Assembly (NCBI GenBank): GCA_963724365.1
Contig: CAVRUR010000011.1
Location: 248,001 to 312,000, forward strand
Direction: 5' to 3'
DNA length: 64,000 nt
DNA from: JALORV01 sp963724365
GTDB lineage: Bacteria > Pseudomonadota > Gammaproteobacteria > Burkholderiales > Burkholderiaceae_F
The notes under the pieces are model-generated. The model worked only from the letters and a program-made list of their open reading frames with translations, had not been told where the DNA came from and made no database searches. The translations under genes were made by a program, and so were the position numbers. Below, piece after piece: positions 35,132 through 42,509 of the stretch (the stretch's first letter is position 1; every line of letters starts with the position of its first letter).

Positions 35132-35269
35132 ATGACCACGATCGTGCTTCTCGAGACCACCAACGCCAAAGAAATCCAGGAAGCCCAAACCCACGAAATC
35201 GTCGAATTGGCCGTTACCGACCTCGACATGGTCGGCGGCGGCGGCGAGCTTACCGGACTGGTTGTCTAA
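35132..35269 (+). CDS. Mini-peptide B with double-glycine export leader (predicted core GELTGLVV)
   Basis: 45 aa. An AGGA site lies 9 bases before the ATG. Residues 30-37 read DLDMVGGG, at the same numbering as in mini-peptide A, again with L-12, D-8, L-7, V-4, G-2, G-1 relative to Gly37. Cleavage after Gly37 leaves GELTGLVV (8 residues); after Gly38, seven. The cores of A and B differ while the leader end is fixed, as expected for two signals sharing one exporter but separate receptors. It is divergent from HD-GYP protein B. The exporter genes begin about 2.7 kb further on, on the other strand. Confidence 0.8.
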   Translation: MTTIVLLETTNAKEIQEAQTHEIVELAVTDLDMVGGGGELTGLVV

Positions 35270-35408
35270 CAAGAACAGCTCCCACGGCCGTGCTGACGGC
35301 CGCTTCAGTCAGGTAACGGATTTCCCGGAGTGCCGCTCGGGCGGCGCGTCGAGACGCTTTCACGGCGCCCCGGATGCTCGTTCCAATCGTAATTTCTGCA
35401 ACTACCAT

Positions 35409-35432
35409 GGCGCCGACGGGCGCCGCTTTTTT
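35409..35432 (+). terminator. Intrinsic terminator after mini-peptide B
   Basis: The stem GGCGCC (35409-35414) / GGCGCC (35419-35424), with loop GACG, is followed by GC and six T (35427-35432). It is preceded by GCAACTACCA, nearly identical to the sequence before the terminator of mini-peptide A. This shows the duplicated unit includes the 3' untranslated end. Confidence 0.88.
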
Positions 35433-35545
35433 GGTCCGCGACCGGAGCGATAGGCCTCCGGCCTTAGACGGACCGTCGGCCGGCTAGTCCGTCCGGAACG
35501 CCTCGGGTCATTGACCGATTGCGGCGTTGTGCCAGACTCTCGCGC

Positions 35546-35869
35546 ATGAAACCCGCTCACATCGTCCTCCTTGCCACGACTGCCGCTCTGGCAGCCTGTG
35601 CCGCCTCCAGCTCGAACACCGATACCCCCACCGGTCCGGGGCAACTGGTCAATCTGACGCTTCAGCCCGCCCGCGTGTCGCCTAACCCGCAGGGTGCGCT
35701 GCTACTGGGGTCCTGGACGGGCTGCCGGATCGATTACGTCGACCGGGCGCCGGGCGACAACGTTTGGCAGTTCCGCGTATCGCCGACAGCGCGGGTACCG
35801 AAAGTCGAGCAGTGCCTGGAGTCGCTGCGCGGCCAGCCGGGCGTGACGGGGGTACAGCCCGTTAAGTAG
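35546..35869 (+). CDS. Small lipoprotein of unknown function
   Basis: 107 aa. The N-terminus MKPAHIVLLATTAALAACA has a lipobox with Cys at residue 18. The mature part is about 90 residues with two Cys (in SWTGCRIDY and VEQCLES) that could form a disulfide, and no family I recognise. It lies between mini-peptide B and the exporter genes, on the same strand as the peptides. Its terminator is the third copy of the same CGGCGCC-type hairpin, suggesting some link with the peptide units. Confidence 0.65.
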   Translation: MKPAHIVLLATTAALAACAASSSNTDTPTGPGQLVNLTLQPARVSPNPQGALLLGSWTGCRIDYVDRAPGDNVWQFRVSPTARVPKVEQCLESLRGQPGVTGVQPVK

Positions 35870-35892
35870 TCGTCCCCGCAAGAAATCTCGCA

Positions 35893-35914
35893 CGGCGCCG
35901 GCAGGCGCCGTTTT
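35893..35914 (+). terminator. Intrinsic terminator after the small lipoprotein gene
   Basis: A 7-bp stem, CGGCGCC (35893-35899) / GGCGCCG (35904-35910), with loop GGCA and four T. The stem is the same as in the two mini-peptide terminators. It lies 24 bp after the lipoprotein stop and 15 bp before the stop of the convergent transporter gene. Confidence 0.75.
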
Positions 35915-35928
35915 CATTGGCGGGCGGT

Positions 35929-37995
35929 TCAGCCCTCGCCGAGTCGGACAATGCGGTCTACGGCGCCGACCGTTTCCGGCCGGTGGCTGACGATTACCAA
36001 TCCAATTCCGGTATGCCTTAGCCCGTCAGTGATTGCTCGCTCTCTCGCAAGGTCGAGCTGATCGAATGTCTCATCGAGGAACAGGATCTGCGGCTGGCGG
36101 TACAGCGCCCGCGCCAGCAGGACGCGACTGCGCTGGCCGCCGGACAGGGCGACCCCCAGGCTGCCGACGATGGTGTTGTAGCCCATCGGCATCGCCGAAA
36201 TGTCTTCGTCGATCATCGCCAGCCGGGAGCACTCACGCACCCGCGCCGGGTCGTGCTGGGGGTCGAAGAAGCTGATGTTGTCCTCTATCGTGCCGACAAA
36301 CAGGTGGTCGTCCTGCATCACGACGCCGATACGGCTGCGGTAGGCCCCCTTGTCCCAGTCGCGCACGTCGCGCCCGGCGGCGGTCAGGGTGCCCTCGGTC
36401 CGGTCGAGCAGGCCCGCCAGCACCTTGACCAGTGTCGTCTTTCCGCTTCCGGACGGTCCGACAATGGCCACCGTTTCACCCGGCCGGGCTCTGAACTCCA
36501 TGCCACGGAACACGAAGCCCTCGATGCCGTAGGCAAACCCGAGTTCTCGGGACTCCAGCACGAAGGCTCCGGCCGGGGCGTCGGCCCGCGCGACAGCCGG
36601 CAGTTCGGCCGCGCTCTCGGTGGGGGCCAGCGCGATGTCGGCCACGCGATCGGCATGCAGGTCGAGCATGCGGAACTCGATCGTCTTGTCGACGAGGTTG
36701 TTCACACGCGTGATGAAGAGCAGCTTGAACAGCAGGAACGCGAACAGCATGCCGACCGAGAGCTGCCCTTCGAGCACGGCATTGGCGCCGAGCCAGATCA
36801 CGATCACATTTTCCAGGCCGAAGATCAGCACGTTGCCGGCACGCTGCAGCAGAGCCAGGTTCTGCACTCGCACGTCGGCGTTGGTCTGGTCGACCACGTG
36901 GTTCAGGTAGGCGGCGCGGCGCTCGCTCTCGCGCAGGTTGAGCTTGATCGCCATCATCCCGCGCAGCGTCTCGATGAAGTGCGTCGCCGCCTTGGCCTCG
37001 TGCACGATGCGCTCGTCGGTCGCTCGTCGCTGTGGTCCGTACATGGCCCAGCGCAGGCTGCCATAGAGCAACGCGGCAATCACGACGATGATCGTCAGCG
37101 TCGTGCTGTACCAGGACATGACGGCCAGCGTGACGACCACCATCACGCCATCCATCACGGTCTCCAGGAAGGTCAGCGACAGCGTGCGCTGGATCGCATC
37201 GACCGAGCGGAAGCGCGAGACGATGTCACCGATGTGCCGCTTCTCGAACCACGCCAGCGGCAGCCGCAGCAACCGCGCGAACAGGGTGTCTAGCAGTTGC
37301 AGGTTGAGGCGCGTGCTGATGTAGACGCCCAGCCAGGAACGCAGCGCGGTGATGATGGCGATCATCACCGCCAGTATCCCGAAGCCGATGCCGAGTACGG
37401 CCAGCAGGTCGCGGTCGCGCCCGACGACGACGCGATCCACCACCAGTTGAAGGAAGAACGGCGAGGCAATCGCGAGCACTTCCAGCACCAGCGACAGCAG
37501 AAGCACCTGGGTGACGGCAGAACGCAGGCCGGTCGCGGTCTTTACGAGCTGCCAGGCGCTGATCTTCTCGCGCTCGTCGCGCTCGGCGAAGCCCGCGGTG
37601 GGCGTGAGTTCCATCGCCACGCCGGTGTAGTGGTCCGAGGCTTCCCTGAGCGTCAGCACGCGTCGGCCGCGCGCCGGATCGTTCACGGTGATGCGATCGC
37701 CCGATGCCTTCGTCAGCACGACGAAGTGGTTCATGTCCCAGTGAAGGATGGCCGGCAGCTTGAGCTGGCCGAGGCCCTCGAGCGGCACCTTCACCCCGCG
37801 CGCGGCGAGCTTCATCGTGTCGGCGATGGCGCTGATGTGCTTGAGCGTCACTCCCTTCATCGAGGGCGCCAGCCGCAGCCGCATGGCCGACAGGTCGGTG
37901 CGGAAGCCGTGGTAGCTCGCAGCCATCGCCACGCAGGCGATGCCGCATTCCGGCGCTTCGCTCTGAAGGATCATCGGTACGCGCCTACCGAACAT
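35929..37995 (-). CDS. C39-peptidase-containing ABC transporter (bacteriocin/GG-peptide processing exporter, CvaB/RaxB type)
   Basis: 688 aa, three domains. The N-terminal C39 peptidase (1-130) has oxyanion Gln11, catalytic Cys17 in PECGIAC, His90 in WDMNHFVVL and Asp106 in VNDPARG, so it should cut after double-glycine leaders. A six-helix membrane domain spans about 160-440. The ATPase has Walker A GPSGSGKTT, signature LSGGQ and Walker B ILFLDE, but the usual ATSALD segment is TFDQLD. These transporters cleave and export leader peptides together with a HlyD-type partner and an outer-membrane channel. The partner gene is 75 bp upstream in the same operon. The nearby GG-leader peptides are the obvious candidate substrates; the direct link is inference. 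Confidence 0.93.
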   Translation of the reverse strand: MFGRRVPMILQSEAPECGIACVAMAASYHGFRTDLSAMRLRLAPSMKGVTLKHISAIADTMKLAARGVKVPLEGLGQLKLPAILHWDMNHFVVLTKASGDRITVNDPARGRRVLTLREASDHYTGVAMELTPTAGFAERDEREKISAWQLVKTATGLRSAVTQVLLLSLVLEVLAIASPFFLQLVVDRVVVGRDRDLLAVLGIGFGILAVMIAIITALRSWLGVYISTRLNLQLLDTLFARLLRLPLAWFEKRHIGDIVSRFRSVDAIQRTLSLTFLETVMDGVMVVVTLAVMSWYSTTLTIIVVIAALLYGSLRWAMYGPQRRATDERIVHEAKAATHFIETLRGMMAIKLNLRESERRAAYLNHVVDQTNADVRVQNLALLQRAGNVLIFGLENVIVIWLGANAVLEGQLSVGMLFAFLLFKLLFITRVNNLVDKTIEFRMLDLHADRVADIALAPTESAAELPAVARADAPAGAFVLESRELGFAYGIEGFVFRGMEFRARPGETVAIVGPSGSGKTTLVKVLAGLLDRTEGTLTAAGRDVRDWDKGAYRSRIGVVMQDDHLFVGTIEDNISFFDPQHDPARVRECSRLAMIDEDISAMPMGYNTIVGSLGVALSGGQRSRVLLARALYRQPQILFLDETFDQLDLARERAITDGLRHTGIGLVIVSHRPETVGAVDRIVRLGEG

Positions 37996-38070
37996 CGCGC
38001 CCCCACGTGAGCCGCTTGGCGGCCGATGGGGCGACGAGGCGCGGCACGGAAACGCCGCGCAACGCCCGCC

Positions 38071-39330
38071 TCACTGGAACCTCTCTTTCAGCGACAGCAC
38101 CGGTTCAAAGACCCATTCCCAGACCTTGCGCTTTTCCTGCAGGATGTCGGCGTTGACCATCATTCCGGAGCGCAGCGGCAGTTTCTGGCCGCCGGTTGCG
38201 ACGTACTGTGCGTCGAGCTTGACGTCGACGCGGTAAACGGGTTCCTTCACGACGAGCTGGCCGACCTTTTCGCCGGCCGACCACACGGTGCGGCTGACCC
38301 GCTCGACCGTACCGCGGTACTGGCCGAAACGCTGGAACGGGAACGCGTCGTAGCGCAGCACGACTTCCTGCCCCGGTTGCACGAAACCGATCGCGCGTGT
38401 CGGCACCAGCAGCTGCGCGTGCAGTCCGCTGCCCTTGGGCACGACCACCGCTAGCGGTGCGCTCTCCGCCACGGTCTCGCCGCGTGCGGCCGCGATGTTC
38501 GTCAGCACTCCCGCCATCGGGGCGCGGATGACGTTCTCGCGCTTGGCGTCTTCCTGCACACTGCCCTGCTGCAGTTCACTCATTTGTCGGCGGATCTGGT
38601 CGAGCTGTGTCTGGTTCTTGAGGACCAGAGACGGCAGCTCCGACTGAGCGCCGGTCAGCTCGCGTTCGACGCCAGCGCGTTGCCGCTTCAGCGCCTCGAC
38701 CTTGACCTGCTGGTCGAGCACGTTGTTGCGGAATTCGATCAGCTTGGACTCCGAGTAGAACTTGTCCTTGAACAGTTCCTCGGCGCGCTGGAATTCGCTG
38801 CGTGCCGAAGCGAGCCGCGTTTCCTGCGCACGCAGTTCGGTGGCGAACTGGGCGAGTTCGCGCTCGAGATCGGCGATCTTCCGGCGCAGGGCGTCCGCCT
38901 GCTGCTGGCCCAGCAGCTTCACCTGTTGCTGCTCGCGCTCCAGCCCCATGATGCGTTCGCTGATCTCGCGCTGGACCAGCTCGGCCGAGGTCACCCCGGA
39001 CGCGGTCCCGCGCTCGAACGATAGGCGGATCAGCGGCTGCCCGGCTTCGACCTCGTCACCTTCCTTGGCGAGCAGTTCGGCGACCGTCCCGGGCTCCGGG
39101 GCAAGGATGCGCGCCGCACCGGAATCCAGCGCCAGAAAGCCATCGACGCGCTCGCGCCGGGCGTACTCGCCCCAGATCGAAAACGCCACCAGCGCCGCGG
39201 CAAAGGCGACCGCCAGTGTGGTGAAGATCCACAGCGGGACGGGCTGCGCGAGCGACACTTCGCCGAGCAGCTTTTCGCGCTGCGCGTCGATCGCTTCTTG
39301 CCGGAAGAGTGACTTGGGCTCTGCTGCCAT
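38071..39330 (-). CDS. HlyD-family membrane fusion protein of the GG-peptide exporter
   Basis: 419 aa from the ATG at 39330. Features are a cytoplasmic N-terminus with the bacteriocin-exporter pattern LFRQEAIDAQREKLLGEV, one transmembrane helix (about 33-53), a barrel/lipoyl half motif (ILAPEPGTVAELLAKEGDEVEAGQPLI), a long coiled coil (about 100-270) and the second lipoyl half (IRAPMAGVLTNIAAARGETV). It bridges the inner-membrane ABC transporter to a TolC-like channel; no TolC gene lies in the window, so a chromosomal one is presumably used. Upstream in-frame ATGs exist. The promoter region shared with the following lprI-like gene holds a short perfect inverted repeat. Confidence 0.9.
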   Translation of the reverse strand: MAAEPKSLFRQEAIDAQREKLLGEVSLAQPVPLWIFTTLAVAFAAALVAFSIWGEYARRERVDGFLALDSGAARILAPEPGTVAELLAKEGDEVEAGQPLIRLSFERGTASGVTSAELVQREISERIMGLEREQQQVKLLGQQQADALRRKIADLERELAQFATELRAQETRLASARSEFQRAEELFKDKFYSESKLIEFRNNVLDQQVKVEALKRQRAGVERELTGAQSELPSLVLKNQTQLDQIRRQMSELQQGSVQEDAKRENVIRAPMAGVLTNIAAARGETVAESAPLAVVVPKGSGLHAQLLVPTRAIGFVQPGQEVVLRYDAFPFQRFGQYRGTVERVSRTVWSAGEKVGQLVVKEPVYRVDVKLDAQYVATGGQKLPLRSGMMVNADILQEKRKVWEWVFEPVLSLKERFQ

Positions 39331-39424
39331 GGTCCAGGGGCGGGCGAGGCGCATTATGGGGCGGGCACCCGTCGGTGTGGTGAGTGCCCGCACACGTGGA
39401 CTCACAAATGGACGCTAGGCGTCG

Positions 39425-39442
39425 CGTTATATCGACATAACG
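39425..39442. promoter_or_regulatory. Inverted repeat in the promoter region of the exporter operon
   Basis: CGTTAT (39425-39430), six-base spacer, ATAACG (39437-39442): perfect 6-bp arms in a locally AT-rich spot, between the divergent exporter operon and the lprI-like gene. The size and position suit an operator for a dimeric regulator. There is no direct evidence of binding. Confidence 0.35.
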
Positions 39443-39515
39443 GACATGTTGCTGCGATGGAAGCATCGGGTCCTACGCTGCTCGGACCCCTTCCGCCTTC
39501 CGGAGCTTCGCCGCC

Positions 39516-39881
39516 ATGACCACCCTGCGCTCACTCGCCTTCGCTGCCACTCTCCTGGCCTCGCCGTTGGGCACGGCGTATGCACAGGACGCTGATTCCG
39601 CGGTGGCCCGGGCGCGCGCCGCCGCTGACGCCGCGCATGAGCAACTGGTCGATCGGTACCGCGCGGTCTGGTCCAGACTGACCTCGGCGCAGAAGGCCGA
39701 GTTCGGATCGCGCGAGCGTGCCTGGTTGAATGGGGGCCGCGCTGAGCAGGAACGAGTCTGCGTGGAAACGCAACCCGCGGCGTCGATCGCCCTGGCTACG
39801 CAGGCCTGCCGCCTCGCTGTGACCGAGCGGCGCCTCGCGACACTCCCCGCAACGGTGATCCAGGCCAGCGCGCGACCCTAG
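39516..39881 (+). CDS. LprI-like (DUF1311) exported protein
   Basis: 121 aa. The signal peptide (MTTLRSLAFAATLLASPLGTAYA) is cut before QDAD. The mature part has the four-helix-like pattern of the lysozyme-inhibitor LprI N-terminal/DUF1311 domain: WSRLTSAQKAEFGSRERAWLNGGRAE with RVC and TQAC cysteines. Homologues bind or inhibit host or phage lysozymes in some species; the role here is unknown. It is divergent from the exporter operon. Confidence 0.65.
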   Translation: MTTLRSLAFAATLLASPLGTAYAQDADSAVARARAAADAAHEQLVDRYRAVWSRLTSAQKAEFGSRERAWLNGGRAEQERVCVETQPAASIALATQACRLAVTERRLATLPATVIQASARP

Positions 39882-39900
39882 CGCAACCCGCTTTCGTCGA

Positions 39901-40446
39901 TCACTTCCACTTGATTGAGCAGCCGATGCTCGGGATCTGCTCGGCCGGTCCGTGCCCGGTCGTGGCCACCTGAATCATCGCGTCACGCAGTTCCCGTCGC
40001 GCTTCGGGCGCCGGCTGGCGGCCCGACGAGTCGAGCCGGCCGCGGTACTGCAACTGCATGTCGCGGTTAAAGCCGAAGAAATCCGGCGTGCAGACGGCGC
40101 CATAGGCTCTTGCCACCTCTTGCGACTCGTCATAGAGGTATGGAAACGGCAGGGCCTTGTCGTGCCAGAGCTGCTGCATCACCTCGAACGAGTCTTCGGG
40201 ATAGGCGGTGACATCGTTGCTGCTGATCGCGACGACACCGATGCCGGCGGCCTGCAACTCGATCGCATCGCGCACGATGCGATCGAGCACGGCCTTCACG
40301 TACGGGCAGTGGTTGCAGATGAACATCACCAGCAGGCCCTTCGGACCGGCCGCTGCGTCGCGTGTCCAGGTTTGACCACAGGCGCCCGGCAAACGGAACT
40401 CCGGCGCGAGGCTACTGAGTTCGGCAGCGGCGGACTGCGCGGCCAT
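39901..40446 (-). CDS. Thioredoxin-like (AhpC/TSA fold) protein at the end of the cbb operon
   Basis: 181 aa. The redox motif CNHCPYVK (CxxC, about residue 45) sits at the expected place in an AhpC/TSA thioredoxin fold, followed by VAISSNDVTAYPEDS and TPDFFGFNRDMQLQYRGRLD (peroxiredoxin-like, with cis-Pro). It could be a peroxiredoxin or a thiol-disulfide reductase. The AGGAG ribosome site overlaps the transketolase stop codon and the start is 11 bp away, so it is co-transcribed with cbbT. This suggests a role in redox control of, or protection for, the carbon-fixation enzymes, which is inference. Confidence 0.82.
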   Translation of the reverse strand: MAAQSAAAELSSLAPEFRLPGACGQTWTRDAAAGPKGLLVMFICNHCPYVKAVLDRIVRDAIELQAAGIGVVAISSNDVTAYPEDSFEVMQQLWHDKALPFPYLYDESQEVARAYGAVCTPDFFGFNRDMQLQYRGRLDSSGRQPAPEARRELRDAMIQVATTGHGPAEQIPSIGCSIKWK

Positions 40447-40457
40447 CGCACGTGCTC

Positions 40458-42500
40458 CTAGGCGGCAAGCGGTACTTCGGTCGCACACAGGGCGGCCGCC
40501 GCCGCTGCGATTGCATCTGCGGTCAGCCCGAAGTGTTCGTACAGTTCACCGGCCGGGGCCGATTCTCCGAAGCCCGGCATCCCGATGACTGCGCCGTCGA
40601 GCCCGACATACTTGCGCCAGTAATCCGGGTGCGCGGCTTCGACCGCAATCCGCGCCACCCCCGGCGGCAACACGCTGCGCTGGTACGCGCGCGACTGGGC
40701 ATCGAAGCGTGCAGTCGACGGCATGGAGACCACCCGAGCCGCGACGCCTCGCGCAGCAAGGAGCCGTTGCGCTTCGAGCGCGAGTGCCACCTCGGAGCCG
40801 GTCGCGATGATCACAACATCGGGCGTCTTGCTCGCCGCATCGATCAGCACGTAGCCGCCCTTCGCAATGCCTGCGATCGCCTCGTCATCGCGCGCCACCT
40901 GGGGCAGGTTCTGCCGCGACAGCAGCAGCGCCGTCGGGCCGTCGATGCGCTCGAGCGCGCAGCGCCATGCCACCGCGGTCTCGATGCCGTCGCACGGTCG
41001 CCACACATCGAGGTTCGGGATCACACGCAGGGCCGTCGCGTGTTCGACGGGCTGGTGCGTGGGGCCATCCTCGCCGAGTCCGATCGAGTCGTGCGTCAGC
41101 ACATAGACCACCCGCTGCTTCATCAGCGCACTCATGCGGATCCCCGAGCGGGCGTAGTCGGAGAAAACGGCGAAGGTGCCGCCGTACGGGATGAAGCCGC
41201 CGTGCAGTGCGACGCCGTTCATGATCGCGGCCATGCCGAACTCGCGCACGCCGTAGTGCACGTAATTGCCGCCGGACGAGTCGAGCCGACGCGAGGCCTT
41301 CGCCGCCGTGAGGTTGGACCCAGTCAGGTCGGCCGAGCCGCCGAGGAGTTCCGGCACTGCCGCGACCAGCAGTTCGAGCGCCTGTTGCGACGACTTGCGT
41401 GTCGCCGTCGCCGCGGTGATCGCGCGTGCGTTTTCGACCAATGCGTCCGCGGTAGCGGCCCACCGCATCGTCGATTCACCGCGCATGCGACGCTCGAACT
41501 CGGCGGCCTCGGTCGGATACTGCAGACGATAGCGTTCGAACGTGCCGCTCCATGCGGCATGCCGGTCCGCGCCCTCGGATCGCGCGTCCCAGGCGGCACG
41601 TAACTCCGGAGGCACCTCGAAGGCACCGTGCTCCCAACCGAGCGCTGCCCGCGTAGCCTTGACCTCGTCGGCACCGAGCGGCGCGCCGTGGACGTCGTGC
41701 GTGCCGGCCATCTTTGGCGCGCCCCAGCCGATGGTCGTGCGGCAGATCACGAGCGTCGGACCGTCGTTGTTCGTCTGCGCAATGCGGATCGCCTGGTCGA
41801 TCAGTGCCGCGTCGTGCCCGTCTATTGGCCCGATCACGTTCCAGCCGTAGGCGCGGAAACGAGCGGCGGTGTCGTCATTGAACCAGCCAGCCACGTGGCC
41901 GTCGATCGAGATGCCGTTGTCGTCGTAGAAGCAGACGAGCTTGTTCAATTGCCATACACCCGCAAGCGAGCAGACCTCGTGGCTAACGCCCTCCATCAGG
42001 CACCCGTCCCCGAGGAAGACATAGGTGCGGTGATCGACGATCGGCAGTCCGGGCCGGTTGAACTGCGCAGCCAGGAGCTTTTCGGCCAGCGCCATGCCGA
42101 CGGCATTGGCGAGTCCCTGACCCAATGGCCCGGTCGTCGTCTCCACGCCCGGCGTGAGGCCGACCTCCGGGTGGCCCGGCGTCTTGGAGTGCAGTTGGCG
42201 GAATCGCTTCAGTTCCTCGAGCGGCAGGTCATAGCCAGTCAGATGCAGCAGCGCGTAGAGCAGCATCGAGCCGTGCCCATTGGAAAGGACGAAACGGTCG
42301 CGGTCGGCCCAGCGCGGCGACGACGGATCGTGCTTCAGGTGGTCGCGCCACAGCACCTCGGCGATGTCGGCCATGCCCATCGGCATGCCGGGGTGGCCGG
42401 ACTTGGCGGCCTCGACCGCGTCGATCGCGAGGAAGCGCAGTGCGTTGGCGAGTCGGCGGCGGTCGGCCGTCGTGGCCGGGAGACTTGCGGTGGCATTCAT
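40458..42500 (-). CDS. cbbT: Transketolase (Calvin cycle)
   Basis: 680 aa. Transfers two-carbon ketol units with thiamine diphosphate. Visible motifs are SGHPGMPMGMADIAEVLW and LSNGHGSMLLYALLHLTGY at the N-terminus, GDGCLMEGVSHEVCSLAG (ThDP-binding GDG), and the central GLGEDGPTHQPVEHATALR and STARFDAQ segments. The length is that of the full enzyme. The start ATG 42500 has a GGAA site, and the phosphoribulokinase stop lies 10 bp upstream. Position in the cbb operon supports the carbon-fixation role. Confidence 0.96.
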   Translation of the reverse strand: MNATASLPATTADRRRLANALRFLAIDAVEAAKSGHPGMPMGMADIAEVLWRDHLKHDPSSPRWADRDRFVLSNGHGSMLLYALLHLTGYDLPLEELKRFRQLHSKTPGHPEVGLTPGVETTTGPLGQGLANAVGMALAEKLLAAQFNRPGLPIVDHRTYVFLGDGCLMEGVSHEVCSLAGVWQLNKLVCFYDDNGISIDGHVAGWFNDDTAARFRAYGWNVIGPIDGHDAALIDQAIRIAQTNNDGPTLVICRTTIGWGAPKMAGTHDVHGAPLGADEVKATRAALGWEHGAFEVPPELRAAWDARSEGADRHAAWSGTFERYRLQYPTEAAEFERRMRGESTMRWAATADALVENARAITAATATRKSSQQALELLVAAVPELLGGSADLTGSNLTAAKASRRLDSSGGNYVHYGVREFGMAAIMNGVALHGGFIPYGGTFAVFSDYARSGIRMSALMKQRVVYVLTHDSIGLGEDGPTHQPVEHATALRVIPNLDVWRPCDGIETAVAWRCALERIDGPTALLLSRQNLPQVARDDEAIAGIAKGGYVLIDAASKTPDVVIIATGSEVALALEAQRLLAARGVAARVVSMPSTARFDAQSRAYQRSVLPPGVARIAVEAAHPDYWRKYVGLDGAVIGMPGFGESAPAGELYEHFGLTADAIAAAAAALCATEVPLAA

Positions 42501-42509
42501 CGCGGTTTC

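Noticed and set aside
32786..35269. Mini-peptides considered as class II bacteriocins
   Set aside because: Predicted cores of 7-8 residues are far too short, no immunity gene is visible, and each is paired with a signalling-type protein.
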